The position numbers were made by a program, and so were the translations under genes. From positions 1 to 64,000 of the forward strand of contig CAZWYF010000008.1 in assembly GCA_964637835.1 (NCBI GenBank): 64,000 nt of DNA, given 5' to 3'. The first letter of the stretch is position 1. Each line of letters starts with the position of its first letter. The notes under the pieces were generated by a model, which was given only the letters and a program-made list of their open reading frames with translations, had not been told where the DNA came from and searched no databases. Below, in pieces: positions 44,428-54,766 of this stretch. Source of the stretch: Glo-17 sp964637835 (GTDB taxonomy: Bacteria > Krumholzibacteriota > Krumholzibacteriia > LZORAL124-64-63).

Positions 44428-45068
44428 GCCCGCGTCCCGCCCGCCGTCCCCTGCCGCGCCGCTTCTTCGCCCGCGACACGCTCACCGTGGCGCGGGAACT
44501 GCTCGGCTGCCTGCTCTGGGCCCGGCCGGCCGGAGGCGAGCCCTGCGCCGGCCGCATCGTGGAGGTGGAGGCCTACCTCGGCGAGGACGACCCCGCCAGC
44601 CACGCCGCCGGCGGCCCCACGCCGCGCAGCGCCATCATGTTCGGCCCGCCGGGGCACGCCTACGTCTATCTCAGCTACGGCATGCACCACTGCCTCAACG
44701 CGGTCACCGGGCCCCGGGGCCGCGCCGGCGCGGTGCTGCTGCGCGCCATCGAACCGGTGGTGGGCGAGGCGATCATGGCCGCGCGGCGGGGTCGTCCCGA
44801 CCCGCGCGAGCTGGGCGCGGGGCCCGGGCGCCTCTGCCAGGCCCTCGGTATCGACCGCGCCTGGAACGGGTTGCCGCTGGCCGGCCGACCAGCCAGCGGC
44901 CCGGAACTTCCCGCCCCGGGACGCGTATGGATCGCGACGGGGCCACCACCGGCGGCCATCGCCGTGGGCCCGCGCATCGGCATCCGCCGGGCCGCGGCCA
45001 GCCCGTTCCGCTTCTGCGACCGGGACAGCCGCTGCCTCAGCCGTCCTCCCGGTTCCGGGAGCTTTTGA
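44424..45068 (+). CDS. 3-methyladenine DNA glycosylase (AAG/MPG family)
   Basis: 214 residues of the alkyladenine DNA glycosylase fold. FFARDTLTVARELLGCLLW opens the domain; GRIVEVEAYLGEDDPASHA contains the catalytic glutamate (VEVEAY) and YVYLSYGMHHCLNAV the intercalating-loop region; GPGRLCQALGI is the conserved late motif. It removes alkylated purines from DNA. The ATG overlaps the permease stop, so translation is coupled to the exporter although no functional link is evident. Confidence 0.93.
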   Translation: MSPRPARRPLPRRFFARDTLTVARELLGCLLWARPAGGEPCAGRIVEVEAYLGEDDPASHAAGGPTPRSAIMFGPPGHAYVYLSYGMHHCLNAVTGPRGRAGAVLLRAIEPVVGEAIMAARRGRPDPRELGAGPGRLCQALGIDRAWNGLPLAGRPASGPELPAPGRVWIATGPPPAAIAVGPRIGIRRAAASPFRFCDRDSRCLSRPPGSGSF

Positions 45069-45093
45069 CACCGCTGTTCAGCTTGCGTAGCGT
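45065..45093 (+). promoter_or_regulatory. Candidate promoter of the M16 protease genes
   Basis: A perfect TTGACA (45065-45070) overlapping the glycosylase stop, 17 nt, then TAGCGT (45088-45093). Transcription would start near 45100, leaving a 110-nt leader before the ATG at 45212. Confidence 0.42.
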
Positions 45094-45211
45094 TGGGGCG
45101 TCATCCGATCGCCACCGCCCACGTCTTCGCAGGTTCCGGCCGGCCCCGCGCCCGCCGTTTCACCGGATCGGTCGTCCCCTGGCCGGTCCAACCCCTGGAG
45201 GCTCCACGCCC

Positions 45212-46717
45212 ATGTCGATCCATCCCCGACGCGCCGTCCTGCTCGTGGCGGCCCTGTCGCTCGTGGCCCTGGCGGCCGCGGCGCAGACCTATCAGGACCT
45301 GGAGGGCCAGGTCCAGGAGTTCACCCTCGACAACGGCATCACCTTCCTGGTCCTCGAGGACCACTCGGTGCCGGTATTCTCCTTCCGCACCGTGGTCAAG
45401 GTGGGCAGCGCCCACGAGGTCCGGGGCATCACCGGCATCTCCCACCTGCTCGAGCACATGGCCTTCAAGGGTACCAGCGAGATCGGCACCACCGACATCG
45501 ATGACGAGCTGGAGGCCATGCAGGCCGAGTGCGACGCCTTCGCCGCCCTGAAGGCCGAGCGCAACAAGGGCGTCCACGCCGACCCGGAGAAGCTGGCCGA
45601 GCTGGAGGCCGCGTTCGACGCCGCCAAGGAGAAGGCGCGCGAGTTCGTGGTGAGCAACCAGTACGGCGAGATCGTCGAGAAGAACGGGGGCGTGGGCATG
45701 AACGCCTCCACCTGGGTGGACTTCACCCAGTACTTCTACAGCTTCCCCAGCAACCGCCTCGAGCTGTGGGCCTACCTCGAGGGGTCGCGTATGTCGGACA
45801 TCGTCCTGCGCGAGTTCTACACCGAGAAGGACGGCCCGGTCACCGAGGAACGCCGCATGCGGGTGGACAACAGCCCCATGGGCAAGCTCTTCATGGAGCA
45901 GTTCCAGAACCTGGCCTTCGACGCCAACGGCTACCACCACTCCACCATCGGCTACATGGCGGACCTCGAGAGCATGGACCGCACCGATGCCCAGGAGTTC
46001 TGGGACACGCATTACATCGGCCCCAACATCACCGTGGCGGTGGTGGGCGACGTCAAGACGAAGGACGTGAAGAAGTACGCCAGGAAGTACTTCTCCGACG
46101 TGCCGGGCGGCACCCCCGTGGAGATGGAGACCTTCGAGCCCGACCAGCTCGGCGAGAAGCGCCTGGTCATCGAGCAGGACGCCCAGCCCCTGCTGCTGGT
46201 GGGCTACAAGATCGAGGGCGTCAACCATCCCGACTGGCCGGTCTACAACGCCATCGCCGACATCCTGGGCCAGGGCCGCACCAGCCGCCTCCACACCGCG
46301 GCGGTCAAGGAGCAGCAGAAGGCCGTCCAGGTGATGAGCTTCGCCGGCTATCCCGGGATCCGCTACCGGACGCTGCTGGCCATCATGGGCATCCCCGCCA
46401 AGGACGTCTCCGCCGCCGAGCTGGAGGACCTGGTCCTCGCCGAGATCCAGCGCCTGGTGGACGAGGGCGTCACCGAGGAGGAGCTGGCCGGCGTCAAGCG
46501 CCGCGCCCGCGCCGACTTCCTGCGCGGCGTGCAGGGCAACGACGGCCTGGCCAGCCAGCTGGCCATGACCAACGCCATGACCGGAGACTGGCGCGACCTC
46601 TTCACCGAGATCGAGCGCATGGAGGCCGTCACCGTGGCGGACATCCAGCGCGTGGCCACGGAGATCTTCAAGCGCACCAACCGCTCGGTCGCCATGAGCG
46701 AGAACGTGGAATCGTAG
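45212..46717 (+). CDS. M16 family zinc peptidase (active subunit)
   Basis: 501 residues with a signal peptide (VLLVAALSLVALAAAAQ). The inverted zinc motif HLLEH (78-82) and a distal glutamate in VTEERRM (E212/E213) mark an active pitrilysin/insulinase-type peptidase. The spacing is about 55 residues longer than usual because of a Glu/Lys/Ala-rich, probably coiled-coil insertion (about residues 105-160). The C-terminal M16 domain has the family segment AQPLLLVGYKIEG. It probably works in the periplasm with the next gene product, which lacks the zinc motif. GGAGG lies before the ATG. Confidence 0.93.
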   Translation: MSIHPRRAVLLVAALSLVALAAAAQTYQDLEGQVQEFTLDNGITFLVLEDHSVPVFSFRTVVKVGSAHEVRGITGISHLLEHMAFKGTSEIGTTDIDDELEAMQAECDAFAALKAERNKGVHADPEKLAELEAAFDAAKEKAREFVVSNQYGEIVEKNGGVGMNASTWVDFTQYFYSFPSNRLELWAYLEGSRMSDIVLREFYTEKDGPVTEERRMRVDNSPMGKLFMEQFQNLAFDANGYHHSTIGYMADLESMDRTDAQEFWDTHYIGPNITVAVVGDVKTKDVKKYARKYFSDVPGGTPVEMETFEPDQLGEKRLVIEQDAQPLLLVGYKIEGVNHPDWPVYNAIADILGQGRTSRLHTAAVKEQQKAVQVMSFAGYPGIRYRTLLAIMGIPAKDVSAAELEDLVLAEIQRLVDEGVTEEELAGVKRRARADFLRGVQGNDGLASQLAMTNAMTGDWRDLFTEIERMEAVTVADIQRVATEIFKRTNRSVAMSENVES

Positions 46718-46748
46718 CCGCCTGTGGCTGGCTGAGAAAGGACGTGTG

Positions 46749-48872
46749 ATGACGACGACGCGCAAGACCCTGGCCCTGCTGGCAGTGCTGATCACCGTCG
46801 CGGTGACGACCTCGCCCGCCGTGGCCGAGGAACCCTGGGAGAAGATCAGGATCCCGGAGCTGAACGAGTTCGCGATGCCGGAGTTCGAGCGGGTGGAGCT
46901 GCCCAGCGGCATGGTGCTCTACCTGGCCGAGGACCGCTTCGTGCCCATGATCCAGCTGTCGGCCACCATCCGCGTGGGCTCCATCTACGAGCCCGCCGAC
47001 AAGCTGGGACTGGCCAGCATGACCGGCACCGTCCTGCGCACCGGCGGCGCCGGCGAGCGCACCGGTGACGACATCGACGCCCTGGTCGAGGCCCGCGGCA
47101 TGAGCGTGGAGACCTGGGTGGGCCAGTCCACCGGCGGCGCCTATCTCAGCTGCCTGACCGAGGACGTGGATCTGGGCCTCGAACTGCTGGCGGACATCCT
47201 CATGCGGCCCCGGTTCGCCGAGGACAAGATCGACCTCGCCAGGCAGGAGCAGAAGAGCGCCATCTCCCGCCGCAACGACGAGCCCATGCAGATCGCCATG
47301 CGCGAGGCGCCCAAGGTGATCTACGGCGCGGACCACCCGCTGGCCCGCCATCCCGAGTACGACACCATCGAGGCGGTCGCCCGCGAGGACATGCAGGCCT
47401 TCCACGCGGCCTACTTCCATCCCGAGCACGTCTACCTGGTGGTGATCGGCGACTTCGACGCCCCGGAGATGGCCCGGCGCATCGAGGCCGCCTTCGCCGA
47501 CTGGGAGTCCGCCCCGGCGCCGCTGCCGGCCGATCCGCAGGTCCCGGACCTGCCGCGCACGGTGAACGTGGCGGCCAAGGACGGCCTGACCCAGGCCACC
47601 GTGCTGCTCGGCCACAAGGGCGTGCGCAACGACCACCCCGACTACGCCGCCATCCGCGTGGGCGCCGAGATCCTCGGCGGCGGCTTCAACAGCCGCCTGT
47701 TCAAGGAGATCCGTTCCAACCGCGGCCTCGCCTATGCGGTGGGCGCGTCCTCGGGCACCGGCTGGCGCTTCCCCGGCACGTTCATGGCCTACACCATGAC
47801 CAAGAACGAGTCGGTCCAGGAGGCCGCCCAGGCCATCCTGGCGGAGATCGAGCGCATGCTCGCCGAGCCGGTGAGCGAGCAGGAGCTGCAGTTCGCCAAG
47901 GACATGATCCTCAACAGCGAGGTGTTCAGCTACGACACCAAGCGCGAGGTGCTCGACCGGCTGGTCCTCTTCGAGATGTACGGCTACCAGCCGGACTTCC
48001 TGCAGCGGTACCAGGAGGCGGTGAAGACCCTGACCCCCGCGGACGTCCACGCGGCCGTGCAGAAGGTCTGGCACCCGGAGCGCCTGAGCATCCTGGCGGT
48101 GGGGTCGCCCGAGGAGTTCGACGGCGACCTGTCCGTCTTCGGCGCCGTCAACGAGGTGGACATCACCATCCCCGCGCCCACGCCGAAGCTCGAGATCCCC
48201 GCCCCGACGCCGGCCAGCCTGGCGGCGGGCAAGGAACTCATGCGGCAACTGCGGGCCAGGACCGGCGGCGAGGCCTTCGATGAGCTGAAGGCCTACCACC
48301 AGGCCACCGAGATGACCATCCAGAGTCCCATGGGCGAGCTGGACATCACCCTCGACCAGACCGTCCAGCTGCCCGACCACATGCACATGGTCACCAAGCT
48401 GCCCTTCGGCGAGCAGGTGCAGGTGCTGGCCGGCGACGAGGGCTGGGCGAAGGGCATGTCCGGCGAGCAGGACATGACGCCCGACCAGGTGGCCGCCACC
48501 AGGGACCAGATCGAGCAGGACACCCTGGTCATCCTGCGCCGGGTGGACGAGCTGGAGTTCCAGGCCCTCGATCCCATGGTGGTCGACGGCAAGTCCTGCG
48601 TGCCGGTGGTGGTGCGGTTCGACGACGAGCCCACCGTCATGTTCCTGGACCAGGAGACCGGCATGCTGGTGATGGTCCAGAGCCAGGCCCAGAACCCCAT
48701 GACCGGCGGCCCGGTGACCCAGAAGGTCTACGTGCAGGAGTACCAGGAGATGGACGGCTTCAAGCTCCCCGGGAGCCTGACCATCGAGCACGACGACGAG
48801 GAATTCGGCCAGGTCACCGTGACGGCCTTCGAGGCCAACCCCACGGTGGACCCGGCGCTGTTCCGGCGGTAG
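46749..48872 (+). CDS. M16 family protein without zinc motif, with C-terminal lipoprotein-carrier-like domain
   Basis: 707 residues with signal peptide (LALLAVLITVAVTTSPAVA). Residues of about 45-470 form two M16 domains, but the HxxEH position reads LASMTGTVL, so it is catalytically dead. FNSRLFKEIRSNRGLAYAVGA is the conserved substrate-binding R/Y motif. Residues of about 490-707 are a beta-rich module resembling LolA/LolB-like lipoprotein carriers, often attached to M16 proteins of this type. It most likely forms a heterodimer with the active subunit encoded 31 nt upstream. ATG at 46749 chosen with AAAGGA 6 nt upstream. Confidence 0.9.
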   Translation: MTTTRKTLALLAVLITVAVTTSPAVAEEPWEKIRIPELNEFAMPEFERVELPSGMVLYLAEDRFVPMIQLSATIRVGSIYEPADKLGLASMTGTVLRTGGAGERTGDDIDALVEARGMSVETWVGQSTGGAYLSCLTEDVDLGLELLADILMRPRFAEDKIDLARQEQKSAISRRNDEPMQIAMREAPKVIYGADHPLARHPEYDTIEAVAREDMQAFHAAYFHPEHVYLVVIGDFDAPEMARRIEAAFADWESAPAPLPADPQVPDLPRTVNVAAKDGLTQATVLLGHKGVRNDHPDYAAIRVGAEILGGGFNSRLFKEIRSNRGLAYAVGASSGTGWRFPGTFMAYTMTKNESVQEAAQAILAEIERMLAEPVSEQELQFAKDMILNSEVFSYDTKREVLDRLVLFEMYGYQPDFLQRYQEAVKTLTPADVHAAVQKVWHPERLSILAVGSPEEFDGDLSVFGAVNEVDITIPAPTPKLEIPAPTPASLAAGKELMRQLRARTGGEAFDELKAYHQATEMTIQSPMGELDITLDQTVQLPDHMHMVTKLPFGEQVQVLAGDEGWAKGMSGEQDMTPDQVAATRDQIEQDTLVILRRVDELEFQALDPMVVDGKSCVPVVVRFDDEPTVMFLDQETGMLVMVQSQAQNPMTGGPVTQKVYVQEYQEMDGFKLPGSLTIEHDDEEFGQVTVTAFEANPTVDPALFRR

Positions 48873-49248
48873 AGTCCGCGGGACCACCGCGGACGGCCCC
48901 GGGACCCGGCAGAGATGGACGGGCGGCGCCAGGTGCGCCGCCCGTCCTGCATCCATGCCTGATGGAGGTGGGAGCTGCTTCCAAGGTCCGCCCGGACCAG
49001 AGAAGGAATAGCGCGCGTTCCACGGCCCGAGATGTCTCCAGGGAAGCAGCCGTTGTGATTATAGCACAAAAAACAAACTGAAATGAAGTCCAAATCGTCA
49101 CGGAATTCCCGGCCGAATACCGGGCCGGCCGATGGGGTAGAGACCATGATCGCCGGAGCGGTCGCCGGGATGCAACCCGTGATGGCGATCTGCGTAGATG
49201 ATCCCGCGGCCCCGGCCGGGCCGTTCCGTTCGACCTGGAGGATGTGCC
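48873..49248. other. 376-nt intergenic region
   Basis: No gene is seen. It holds the 48917-48947 hairpin, a medium-complexity stretch, and an A+T-rich island (49050-49085, TTATAGCACAAAAAACAAAC) unlike its surroundings, probably the promoter zone of the small membrane-protein gene. I cannot assign a clear -35/-10 pair. Confidence 0.5.
48917..48947 (+). terminator. Strong hairpin after the M16 genes
   Basis: GGACGGGCGGCGC (48917-48929) and GCGCCGCCCGTCC (48935-48947) form a perfect 13-bp stem with loop CAGGT, 45 nt after the stop codon. There is no U tract, as with the 34939-34965 hairpin. Confidence 0.6.
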
Positions 49249-49515
49249 ATGTTCCTGGAAACCATCGTGGTGCTGCTGGTGCTCATCTTCGCCGGTTCGC
49301 TGGTGCTGGGTCTGCTGAAGCTGGCCTTCGGCCTGATCCTGCTGCCCATCAAGCTGGCGCTGCTGCTGACCAAGGGCCTGCTGGCCCTGGTGCTCGGCCT
49401 GCCGCTACTGCTGCTCGGCGGCCTGATCCTGGGCGCCGCGCTGCCGGCGGCGCTGCTCTTCGTGATCGCGCCCATCTGGCTGGTGGGCGGGCTGGTCTGC
49501 GCGCTGGCGCTCTGA
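49249..49515 (+). CDS. Small multi-pass membrane protein
   Basis: 88 residues, almost entirely hydrophobic: about three helices rich in Leu, Gly and Ile, with only three lysines (after GLL, PI and LLT) that would set the topology. No homologue recognised. It has a clear ribosome site (GGAGG) before the ATG at 49249, which supports a real gene over the in-frame ATG at 49198. Its end overlaps the probable start of the Wzi-like barrel gene. Function unknown. Confidence 0.6.
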   Translation: MFLETIVVLLVLIFAGSLVLGLLKLAFGLILLPIKLALLLTKGLLALVLGLPLLLLGGLILGAALPAALLFVIAPIWLVGGLVCALAL

Positions 49516-49598
49516 GCGTCCTGCTCGTCCCCGCGCTGGTCCTCGCCGGCGCGGTCGTCCCCGCGATCGCCGCCGATCCGCCCGCCGCCGATCCGCCC
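49512..49598 (+). other. 5' fragment of the Wzi-like barrel gene before the gap
   Basis: This piece encodes a hydrophobic export signal (SVLLVPALVLAGAVVPAIAA) and then two ADPPA-type repeats before the Ns. It is in the frame that continues on the far side once the 55-bp duplication is merged. No ATG, GTG or TTG lies near; CTG at 49512, overlapping the stop of the small membrane gene, is the closest candidate start, and a lysine- or arginine-bearing n-region is missing. So the true start remains uncertain. Confidence 0.5.
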
Positions 49599-49798
49599 NN
49601 NNNNNNNNNNNNNNNNNNNNNNNNNNNNNNNNNNNNNNNNNNNNNNNNNNNNNNNNNNNNNNNNNNNNNNNNNNNNNNNNNNNNNNNNNNNNNNNNNNCG
49701 CCGGCGCGGTCGTCCCCGCGATCGCCGCCGATCCGCCCGCCGCCGATCCGCCCACCGCCGACCTGCCCACCGCCGACCTGCCCACCGCCGACCTGCCC
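49569..49798 (+). repeat. 15-bp tandem repeat at the gap
   Basis: Units GCCGCCGATCCGCCC (two on each side of the Ns) and ACCGCCGACCTGCCC (three, 49754-49798) encode the pentapeptides AADPP and TADLP. They form a flexible linker after the signal peptide of the barrel protein and are the likely reason that the assembly broke here. Confidence 0.8.
49599..49698. other. Assembly gap (100 N), probably artificial
   Basis: Exactly 100 Ns. The 55 bases before it (49544-49598) are identical to the 55 after it (49699-49753). Removing the Ns and one copy joins the signal peptide and the barrel in one frame. Confidence 0.93.
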
Positions 49799-51418
49799 GC
49801 GCCCGAAGACTTCCACCGCGTGTGGGACCGCCTGCAGGCGGCCGGGGTCGCGGGCGGCCATCGCGAGCCGGACGCGCGGGCCGTTCCCTGGCACACCATC
49901 GGCCGCCTGGCGCTGCTCGGTGGCGAGTTCCCGCCCCCGTACCGGCCCGTGTCCGCCGGCGAGATCACCGACCTGCTGGTGCGCGTGCGCGAGCGCGGCG
50001 GTCCCGGCCTGATCCAGCCCGCGCAGCGTCGGCAGCTGGCCTGGCTGCTCTGGCGCCACGGCCTGGCCGGCGGCCTCTGGCGGGACGACTCCTGCCCCTG
50101 CCGCCCACCGCAGTTCCACCTGCTGGGCACCGGTCGCGTGGGGCTCTTCGAGCTGGGGCCCGGCGATCTGGCCGGCAACGAGGCCGACCTCTCCGGCCGC
50201 GGCCTGCGCCTGCGTCTGGAGCCTGGCGTGGATGGCTGGAGCGGACGCTTCTGGCTCGGGCTGGCCCCCCGCCTGCAGGGGCCGCTGAGCACCACCGGTC
50301 GTCCCACGGACGCCTTCCTGGGCTACCCCGGCTGGCCGCGGCCCACCGGCCGGCCGGCACTCGCGGACGCCCGGGTGGACCAGGCGTGGCACGTGACCGT
50401 TCCCCGCGCCGCTCTCGGGGCGCGGCTGGGTCGGTGGGCCCTCACCGCCGGCCTGTTTCCGGCCAGCGTGGGTCCGGGTCTCGACGGCGGGGGCCTGACG
50501 CTGACCGCCACCGGCGCCAGCGTTCCCCAGGTGGTCCTGCGCCGGACCGCGCCCCTGCGGTGGTCCGGCTTCCTGCGGCCGCTGGCCCCGGCGCACCTGC
50601 TGCTGCGCGCGGGGGTGACCAGCGAGCAGACCGTCTCCTCCGACACGCCTGGCGGCCGCCAGTCGCACCGCGCCCATCCGCTGCTGATGCAGTGGCTGGC
50701 GACCTGGAACCACACGTCCTGGTGGCGGACCACGCTCACCCACGCCGTCATGGCCGCCTCCCGGGAAGGCCGCGCGCTCTGGCCGGACCTGCTGCAGGCG
50801 AACTTCCCGCTGCTGGACGCCACCTGGAACGAGGTGGACTACGGGCCGGTCACCGACCGCATCATGTCGCTGGCCATGGAGGTGCGCTTCCGCGAGGCGC
50901 CCTGGCCGCTGCTGCCGTCGGCGGCGGGCCGGCTGTACTGGGAGTATGGCGGCGAGGACTTCCTGCCGCACCGCGCACTGCCGATGATCCCCCAGATCAG
51001 CGCGCCCGCGTCGCTGGCGGGCGTGGAACTGGTGGGCCATCGCTGGGATCTGGCCGCCGAGTACCTCGAGACGCGACATCCCCGGGTCCTGTGGTACAGT
51101 AACGGCGGTTATGATCAGGGCTTCACCCACCGCGGCACGGTGCTCGGCCATCCGCTGGGCGGGGCGGTCGAGGCCTGGACCGTCCTGCTGCGCTGGCGCC
51201 CGGCGTCCGGCGCCGAGGAGTGGGAAGTCCGCGGCCGGACTGCCGCCTGGGCCATGCCCGGCCGCCTGCCGCAGGAGGCGCGGCGCCAGGAGATCACGCT
51301 GACCTGGCGGCGGCTGGCCGGCGGGGGCGCCTGGAGCCTGGGCGCCGGCTGGGTCCGCGAGGAACTGGGCGAGCGGTCCGCCGGCTGGCTGCAGGCCCAT
51401 CTCGACCGTCGCTTCTGA
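49700..51418 (+). CDS. Wzi-like outer-membrane beta-barrel protein (5' end split by gap)
   Basis: About 570 residues lie on this side of the gap. After the AADPP/TADLP linker comes a helical N-terminal part (FHRVWDRLQAAGVAGGH, then RERGGPGLIQPAQRRQLAWLL) and a long run of amphipathic beta strands ending in WLQAHLDRRF, an aromatic terminal strand. Layout and motifs such as WGxEDFLPHR-like YGGEDFLPHRALP and a late VLWYSNGGYDQGFTHRGTVLG resemble capsule-assembly Wzi family barrels, which anchor or handle surface polysaccharide. A GTG at 49820 is a possible start, but the frame clearly extends upstream to a signal peptide across the gap. Family call is moderate; no capsule cluster is adjacent. 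Confidence 0.72.
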   Translation, partial: AGAVVPAIAADPPAADPPTADLPTADLPTADLPAPEDFHRVWDRLQAAGVAGGHREPDARAVPWHTIGRLALLGGEFPPPYRPVSAGEITDLLVRVRERGGPGLIQPAQRRQLAWLLWRHGLAGGLWRDDSCPCRPPQFHLLGTGRVGLFELGPGDLAGNEADLSGRGLRLRLEPGVDGWSGRFWLGLAPRLQGPLSTTGRPTDAFLGYPGWPRPTGRPALADARVDQAWHVTVPRAALGARLGRWALTAGLFPASVGPGLDGGGLTLTATGASVPQVVLRRTAPLRWSGFLRPLAPAHLLLRAGVTSEQTVSSDTPGGRQSHRAHPLLMQWLATWNHTSWWRTTLTHAVMAASREGRALWPDLLQANFPLLDATWNEVDYGPVTDRIMSLAMEVRFREAPWPLLPSAAGRLYWEYGGEDFLPHRALPMIPQISAPASLAGVELVGHRWDLAAEYLETRHPRVLWYSNGGYDQGFTHRGTVLGHPLGGAVEAWTVLLRWRPASGAEEWEVRGRTAAWAMPGRLPQEARRQEITLTWRRLAGGGAWSLGAGWVREELGERSAGWLQAHLDRRF

Positions 51419-51435
51419 GATCCGAGGAGAAGATC

Positions 51436-53154
<1,719 letters not shown>

Positions 53155-53167
53155 CGGCGGGCGAGCG

Positions 53168-54766
53168 TCAGCGCGGGGTCCCGGGCGGGGTCCCGGGCGG
53201 CGCGTCGGGCGGGGTGCCGGGAGCCGGCGCGCCGGGAGCGTCGGCCGGCGCCGGCAACGGGCCCAGGCCCGGCGGCACGAGCAGCTCGCCGGCCGCGCCC
53301 AGGCGCAGGCGCACCCACGGCGCGTCCGCCATGCCGGCGACCTCGCGGCGGATCGCCGCCTCCACGGCCTCGTCGTAGGGGCTCCAGACGCCGGGGCGGT
53401 CCAGGCGCCAGGGCACCGCGGCGGTGTCGGTGAACACCGGACCGGGTGGCAGGTCGGCGTGATGCGCCACGGTCTCGGCCACGGGGCCGGCCAGGGCGCG
53501 GGCGGTGGTCATGTTGCCGGCCTCGCCGCCCAGACCCGGCGGCGACAGCAGCAGCGCCACGCCGGCCATGGCCGCCAGTGCCGCCGTGCGGGCCAGGGGC
53601 GCCCGGGGATGCCGGAGCCAGCGGTCGGCCAGCAGCACGCCCTCCCAGGCCACCACCGGCAGCACCGGCAGCAGGTGGCGGGTCTCCGGACTGAAGAGCG
53701 CGTACTTCACCACCATGAGCGCCACCGTCAGCCAGAGCAGCCCCGGGGGTCCCAGGGCGCGCAGGCCGGCGTGGCCACGCTCGTGGCGCCGGTAGGCGAC
53801 CACCGCCCAGAGCGGCAGCACCGTCAGCCAGAAGTACCAGGGCAGCCAGAGGCCCAGGGTGCGCACGTAGCTGCGGACGCCCATGACCACCTTGTGCAGG
53901 GCGGGCGCGAGGTTGGCCTGGAGGTTCTCGGTCAGGGGGACGGGGTCGCGGCCGCGCAGGCGGGGGTAGTCGTACCACTGCTCGCTCATGTCCAGCTGTA
54001 CCGCGTCGGCGAGCGGGTTGCTCAGCGGGTCGCCGGCGTGATGGGCGACGTGCAGCCACCATGGCGCCAGGAGCGCCACGCCCACCACCGCGGCCACGGC
54101 CGTGCGCCCGACCAGCGCGCCGGGGCGGCGCCGGCGCGCCGCCAGGCCGCCGATCAGCCACCAGAGGACCGGGACCCAGAGCAGGTCGGTGCGGACGAGG
54201 GCCATGGCGGCGCAGAGGGCCGCGAAGAGCACCGTGCGCGGCAGCGAGAAGTCCGCGGGCGGCCGCTCGCGCAGCTGGAGCCAGAGCACCAGCAGCAGCA
54301 GGGCCACCGGGATCTCGCCCCAGCCCCACTGCACCCCCAGGGCGAGCAGCGGGTTGATCAGCAGCAGCAGCAACCAGGCCGGGGCGGCGGGCAGGTGGCC
54401 GCGGCGCCAGAAAGCCAGGCAGCCCACCAGGGCGAGCGCCGTCAGCAGCAGCGCGAAGAGCGGCCGGATCAGCGCCTCGGCCGCGGCGGCGTCACCCCCG
54501 GCGAGCACGTAGGCGGGGACCAGGAGCACGGCCAGGCCGGGGGGGCGGTGGATCAGCGGCTGGGGCAGGGCCTGTCCCCACTCGTAGGCGGTGAACAGGG
54601 GATAGACGGTGTCGTTCAGCAGGCCGTCGCCACGGGCCAGATGCCGGGCGACGCCCAGGCTGGTGTAGACATCGCCGTTGGGCAGCTGCGGCAGCGGCGG
54701 ATGCATCGCCAGCCAGACGGCGCCGAAGACCAGCGCGGCGAGCACGGGCAGCAGGCCGCGGCGCAT
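53168..54766 (-). CDS. GT-C fold membrane glycosyltransferase (GT39/ArnT-like)
   Basis: 532 residues with about 12 helices. The first loop after helix 1 includes LPNGDVYTSLGVARHLARGDG, with the acidic residue of GT-C enzymes, and HRPPGLAVLLVPAY, which matches the PMT/ArnT family pattern. KYALFSPETRHLLPVLPVVAW is the typical later loop. These enzymes use polyprenyl-phosphate sugars on the periplasmic side. The C-terminal 40 residues are Pro/Ala/Gly-rich repeats. The ATG directly abuts the pyrE stop (TAGATG). Confidence 0.82.
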   Translation of the reverse strand: MRRGLLPVLAALVFGAVWLAMHPPLPQLPNGDVYTSLGVARHLARGDGLLNDTVYPLFTAYEWGQALPQPLIHRPPGLAVLLVPAYVLAGGDAAAAEALIRPLFALLLTALALVGCLAFWRRGHLPAAPAWLLLLLINPLLALGVQWGWGEIPVALLLLVLWLQLRERPPADFSLPRTVLFAALCAAMALVRTDLLWVPVLWWLIGGLAARRRRPGALVGRTAVAAVVGVALLAPWWLHVAHHAGDPLSNPLADAVQLDMSEQWYDYPRLRGRDPVPLTENLQANLAPALHKVVMGVRSYVRTLGLWLPWYFWLTVLPLWAVVAYRRHERGHAGLRALGPPGLLWLTVALMVVKYALFSPETRHLLPVLPVVAWEGVLLADRWLRHPRAPLARTAALAAMAGVALLLSPPGLGGEAGNMTTARALAGPVAETVAHHADLPPGPVFTDTAAVPWRLDRPGVWSPYDEAVEAAIRREVAGMADAPWVRLRLGAAGELLVPPGLGPLPAPADAPGAPAPGTPPDAPPGTPPGTPR

